From CAJPNN01 sp041844735 (GTDB lineage Bacteria > Bacillota > Clostridia > Peptostreptococcales > Anaerovoracaceae), in contig JBGZBP010000008.1 of NCBI GenBank assembly GCA_041844735.1, positions 17,281 through 81,280 of the forward strand: a stretch of 64,000 bases of DNA, read 5' to 3'. The notes beneath the pieces are model-generated. The model saw only the letters and a list, made by a program, of their open reading frames with translations, ran no database searches and was not told the DNA's origin. The stretch's first letter is position 1. The number at the start of each line of letters is the position of its first letter. This document shows, one piece after another, positions 61,378 through 64,000 of this stretch. Position numbers and translations under genes: made by a program.

Positions 61378-63111
61378 ATGAATAATTTCGATTACGATTT
61401 AAGAGCTGTTCAGGAAGCCAGAGATCTTGCCAGACTTGGTAAAATTGCCACAGAGCAGTTCGCAAGATATACTGATGAACAGATTGATCGTATTTTGTGC
61501 AAAATGGTTCAAGTAGCCGAAGAAAATCAGGTACTGCTTGCACAGATGGCAGTAGAGGAGACCGGTTTCGGAAAGGTTGCTGACAAGGCGTATAAAAATC
61601 ATATGGCGTCAAGAATGCTTTATGATGCGATAAAGGATATGAAAACTTCCGGCATAGTAAGTGAAGATCCTCAAAACAGAACAATTGAAATTGCAGAACC
61701 TGTAGGATTGATTATGGGTATTATACCGTCAACAAACCCTACATCGACAGCAATATTCAAGTCAATGATTGCAGTAAAATCAAGAAATGCTATTGTTTTC
61801 TCTGCTCATCCGTCAGCACAGAAATGTACTGAGAAAGCGGCTATGCTTATGGCTCAGGCAGCTTTGGAGGCAGGTGCACCGGCAAACATTATTTCATGCA
61901 TTACGATGCCGTCAATGCAGGGCACAAATGAGCTGATGCATTCAAAAGAAGTAAAAATGATTATCGCTACAGGCGGCCCGGGAATGGTTAAGGCATCATA
62001 CAGCTCCGGTAAGCCGGCACTTGGTGTAGGAGCAGGAAATTCTCCGGCATATATTGAGAGAACTGCAAACGTACAGCAGGCTGTTACAAATATCATGGCA
62101 AGTAAGACTTTTGATAACGGTACAATTTGTGCGTCAGAGCAGTCGATTATTTGTGAAGAATGCAATAGAGATGCGGTAGTTGCAGAGTTTAAGAGACAGG
62201 GTGGATATTTCATGACACCTGAAGAAACAGATAAAGTTTGTAAGTTGTTGTTCAAAAACGGACATAACATGAATGCAAAATTCGTCGGAAGATCGGCTGA
62301 CGTTATTGCAGCAGCTGCCGGTATTAATATACCTGTAGGAACAAGAGTGCTTATAGGAGAGCAGCACGGTGTAGGCGACGGAAATCCTTTATCATTTGAA
62401 AAGCTTACAACAGTTCTCGGTTTCTACACAGTAAAAGATTGGCACGAAGCTTGTGAATTGAGTATAGAGTTATTGCAGAACGGTATCGGACATACAATGA
62501 GTTTGCATACTGAAGACCCTAATATTGTGAAGGAATTCTCAGTAAAACCGGCTTCAAGAATAATGGTAAACACCGGAAGCAGTATGGGAGGTACAGGTGC
62601 AAGTACAGGACTTATGCCTTCATTTACTCTAGGTTGCGGTACATGGGGAGGAAGCTCTGTTTCTGAAAATGTGAGCCCGCTTCATTTGGTAAACCTTAAA
62701 AAAGTAGCTTATGGAATAAAGAACTGTGCTACATTGGCACAGGATGACCCTACATTCTATGCAGCTAAGACCGGAGCATTGTCATCTTCTATGGGAGTTG
62801 CACCTATAGCGTCCGTGAACACTGTTCAGCCAACAGCAGCGGCTTCATATACTCCGGCAGCAAGTACACCTGCACCGGTAGCAAGTGCGCCGAACTTTGC
62901 TTCACCGGCAAGTTTTGCATCTATAAGCCCTGATGCGATTGCAGCCAAGGCTGCAGCACCGACACAGAACAATTCGGGTATTTCATATAGTGTGGGATGT
63001 AATTCATGTGGCACAGGAGCAGGCACACCGCAGGCGTCTGATGAGTCTATAGATCTTAACCAGTTGCAGGATATGGTTAATGAGCTTGTTAAGGCTTTGA
63101 AAGGGGAGTAA
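61378..63111 (+). CDS. Acylating acetaldehyde dehydrogenase with C-terminal encapsulation peptide
   Basis: 577-aa CoA-dependent aldehyde dehydrogenase turning acetaldehyde from CutC into acetyl-CoA with NAD+. Catalytic Cys251 (GTICASEQS), Asn120 (PSTNPTST) and the GVGAGNSPAYIER loop are intact. Beyond about residue 470 there is an Ala/Pro/Thr-rich linker of about 70 residues, a Cys pair (CNSCG), and a final amphipathic helix (LNQLQDMVNELVKALKGE) of the kind that targets cargo into microcompartments. Strong GGGAGG ribosome site. Compare the shorter, Cys-less paralogue at 50207. Confidence 0.94.
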   Translation: MNNFDYDLRAVQEARDLARLGKIATEQFARYTDEQIDRILCKMVQVAEENQVLLAQMAVEETGFGKVADKAYKNHMASRMLYDAIKDMKTSGIVSEDPQNRTIEIAEPVGLIMGIIPSTNPTSTAIFKSMIAVKSRNAIVFSAHPSAQKCTEKAAMLMAQAALEAGAPANIISCITMPSMQGTNELMHSKEVKMIIATGGPGMVKASYSSGKPALGVGAGNSPAYIERTANVQQAVTNIMASKTFDNGTICASEQSIICEECNRDAVVAEFKRQGGYFMTPEETDKVCKLLFKNGHNMNAKFVGRSADVIAAAAGINIPVGTRVLIGEQHGVGDGNPLSFEKLTTVLGFYTVKDWHEACELSIELLQNGIGHTMSLHTEDPNIVKEFSVKPASRIMVNTGSSMGGTGASTGLMPSFTLGCGTWGGSSVSENVSPLHLVNLKKVAYGIKNCATLAQDDPTFYAAKTGALSSSMGVAPIASVNTVQPTAAASYTPAASTPAPVASAPNFASPASFASISPDAIAAKAAAPTQNNSGISYSVGCNSCGTGAGTPQASDESIDLNQLQDMVNELVKALKGE

Positions 63112-63113
63112 TG

Positions 63114-63764
63114 ATGGACAAGTACGAGGCAATGTTGGAACTGCTTTTAACAGCGGCGAAACAGGTTGCTAACAGTTCTGAATCTCACGGATGTGACGGA
63201 TGTGTTCCGGTAGGAATTTCTAACAGACACGTACATTTATCACAGCAGGACTTGGAAGCTTTATTTGGAGCTGGATATCAATTGACGCCTACAAAGGACT
63301 TGTCGCAGCCGGGACAGTTTGCTTGTAAGGAAACAATTACAATTTGCGGTCCTAAGGGTGCTATAGAGAAAGTGAGAGTTTTAGGCCCGGTAAGATCAAA
63401 GACGCAGATTGAGATTTTGGCTGGAGATTGCTTCAAACTGGGAATAAAAACTGATGCAAGACTGTCGGGTGATTTGGTAGGTACACCGGGAGTTACCATC
63501 ATAGGTCCTAAGGGTTCCGTACAGCTTAACGAAGGAGTTATACTGGCATTAAGACATATTCACATGTCTTTGCAAGATGCGAAGAATCTGGGCGTAAAAG
63601 ATGGTGATATCGTAAGCTTGCAGGTGGACGGTCCTAGAGGCGGACTGCTCAACAATGTGGTTATAAGAGCAAATGATAGTTCCGCACTGGAATGCCATGT
63701 GGATACGGAAGAGGCAAATGCTATGAGTATTACATCTTCTACAAAGCTTAAGATAGTAAAATAA
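63114..63764 (+). CDS. pduL: PduL-type phosphotransacylase
   Basis: 216-aa phosphate acyltransferase that converts acetyl-CoA to acetyl-phosphate and recycles CoA inside the compartment. The N-terminal 20 residues (YEAMLELLLTAAKQV) form an amphipathic helix, a probable encapsulation peptide, followed by a CDGC pair. Metal-binding His motifs: ISNRHVHLSQQDLEALFG and ALRHIHMS. Of two adjacent ATGs, 63114 has better spacing to AGGGGAG than 63111, which overlaps the AldDH stop. Confidence 0.95.
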   Translation: MDKYEAMLELLLTAAKQVANSSESHGCDGCVPVGISNRHVHLSQQDLEALFGAGYQLTPTKDLSQPGQFACKETITICGPKGAIEKVRVLGPVRSKTQIEILAGDCFKLGIKTDARLSGDLVGTPGVTIIGPKGSVQLNEGVILALRHIHMSLQDAKNLGVKDGDIVSLQVDGPRGGLLNNVVIRANDSSALECHVDTEEANAMSITSSTKLKIVK

Positions 63765-63837
63765 AGGATATAAAGTTCACTGTAAAAGAATAATATTAAA
63801 TTTCATTTAAAATATGTTTTATAAGGAGGATTCAAAA

Positions 63838-64000
63838 ATGGCTAATAAATATGATGCATTAGGAATGATCGAAACAAAAGGTCTTGTAGGATCTATTGAG
63901 GCTGCCGACGCAATGGTAAAGGCTGCTAACGTATATCTAATCGGTAGAGAGTTAGTAGGAGGCGGACTTGTAACAGTAATGGTAAGAGGAGATGTAGGAG
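63838..64000 (+). CDS. BMC-H shell protein, N-terminal part (cut by window edge)
   Basis: First 54 codons of a PduA/EutM-like hexamer: YDALGMIETKGLVGSIEAAD, pore loop LVGGGLV, VRGDVG at the edge. AAGGAGG ribosome site precedes the ATG, about 73 bases after pduL. The locus continues to the right; the expected alcohol dehydrogenase is not in view. Confidence 0.93.
   Translation, partial: MANKYDALGMIETKGLVGSIEAADAMVKAANVYLIGRELVGGGLVTVMVRGDVG

Noticed and set aside
48158..64000. Ethanolamine (eut) or 1,2-propanediol (pdu) B12-dependent compartment
   Set aside because: Many accessory genes are eut/pdu-like, but there is no EutBC or PduCDE; the signature enzyme is CutC with choline-specific residues, and no cobalamin genes are present.

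Overview
The window is a 64-kb stretch of a low-GC, Gram-positive, anaerobic chromosome, most likely class Clostridia. The grounds are a PolC-type replicase, a lipoteichoic-acid synthase, MreBCD with a long class-B PBP2, a two-domain superoxide reductase, and a glycyl-radical fermentation locus. Nearly every gene lies on the + strand in tight, often overlapping operons with strong GGAGG-type ribosome sites. I see no rRNA, tRNA, CRISPR, insertion sequence or prophage. The genus cannot be fixed from the sequence alone.

Region 1 (1-37,100) is housekeeping. It runs: end of cmk, a DUF1015 gene, a split CHR transporter pair, radC, mreB-mreC-mreD-mrdA-minD, a TetM-like translational GTPase fused to a YacP/Rae1-type NYN nuclease domain, a DUF4097 protein, pyrH-frr-(63-aa ORF)-uppS-cdsA-dxr-rseP-ispG-polC, a superoxide reductase, tcdA-cysK-coaB-coaC-mnmA, and plsX-rnc-smc-ftsY-der-plsY-gpsA. 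Two genes stand out. The GTPase-nuclease fusion joins two activities that both target the ribosomal A site. The PolC lacks the DEDD proofreading exonuclease normally inserted in its PHP domain, while its PHP motifs look intact.

Region 2 (37,100-47,640) holds a convergent NhaC-type antiporter, an unknown coiled-coil protein, ltaS, rmuC, a metallophosphoesterase and deoB. It ends with a compact set (TPR protein, DUF4037 nucleotidyltransferase-like, DUF4125, MerR regulator) closed by an intrinsic terminator.

Region 3 (47,460-64,000, running off the right edge) is a choline-utilisation bacterial microcompartment locus of the glycyl-radical (cut/GRM) type. A roughly 700-bp control region carries two MerR-style promoters (19- and 20-bp spacers) with related operator-like sites. 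It is followed by a DMT-type transporter, a small unknown protein, eight shell-protein genes (the last cut by the window edge), choline TMA-lyase CutC and its activase CutD, EutP-, EutT-, EutJ- and EutQ-like accessory proteins, a PduS-like electron-transfer protein, two aldehyde-dehydrogenase homologues and PduL. The inferred pathway is choline to trimethylamine plus acetaldehyde (CutC), acetaldehyde to acetyl-CoA (the 577-aa AldDH), then acetyl-phosphate (PduL). PduS and the Cys38 tandem shell protein would handle electrons. The alcohol dehydrogenase expected in such loci is not inside the window. The first AldDH homologue has lost its catalytic Cys (Pro251) and the conserved Asn (Ser120), so it looks like a pseudoenzyme.
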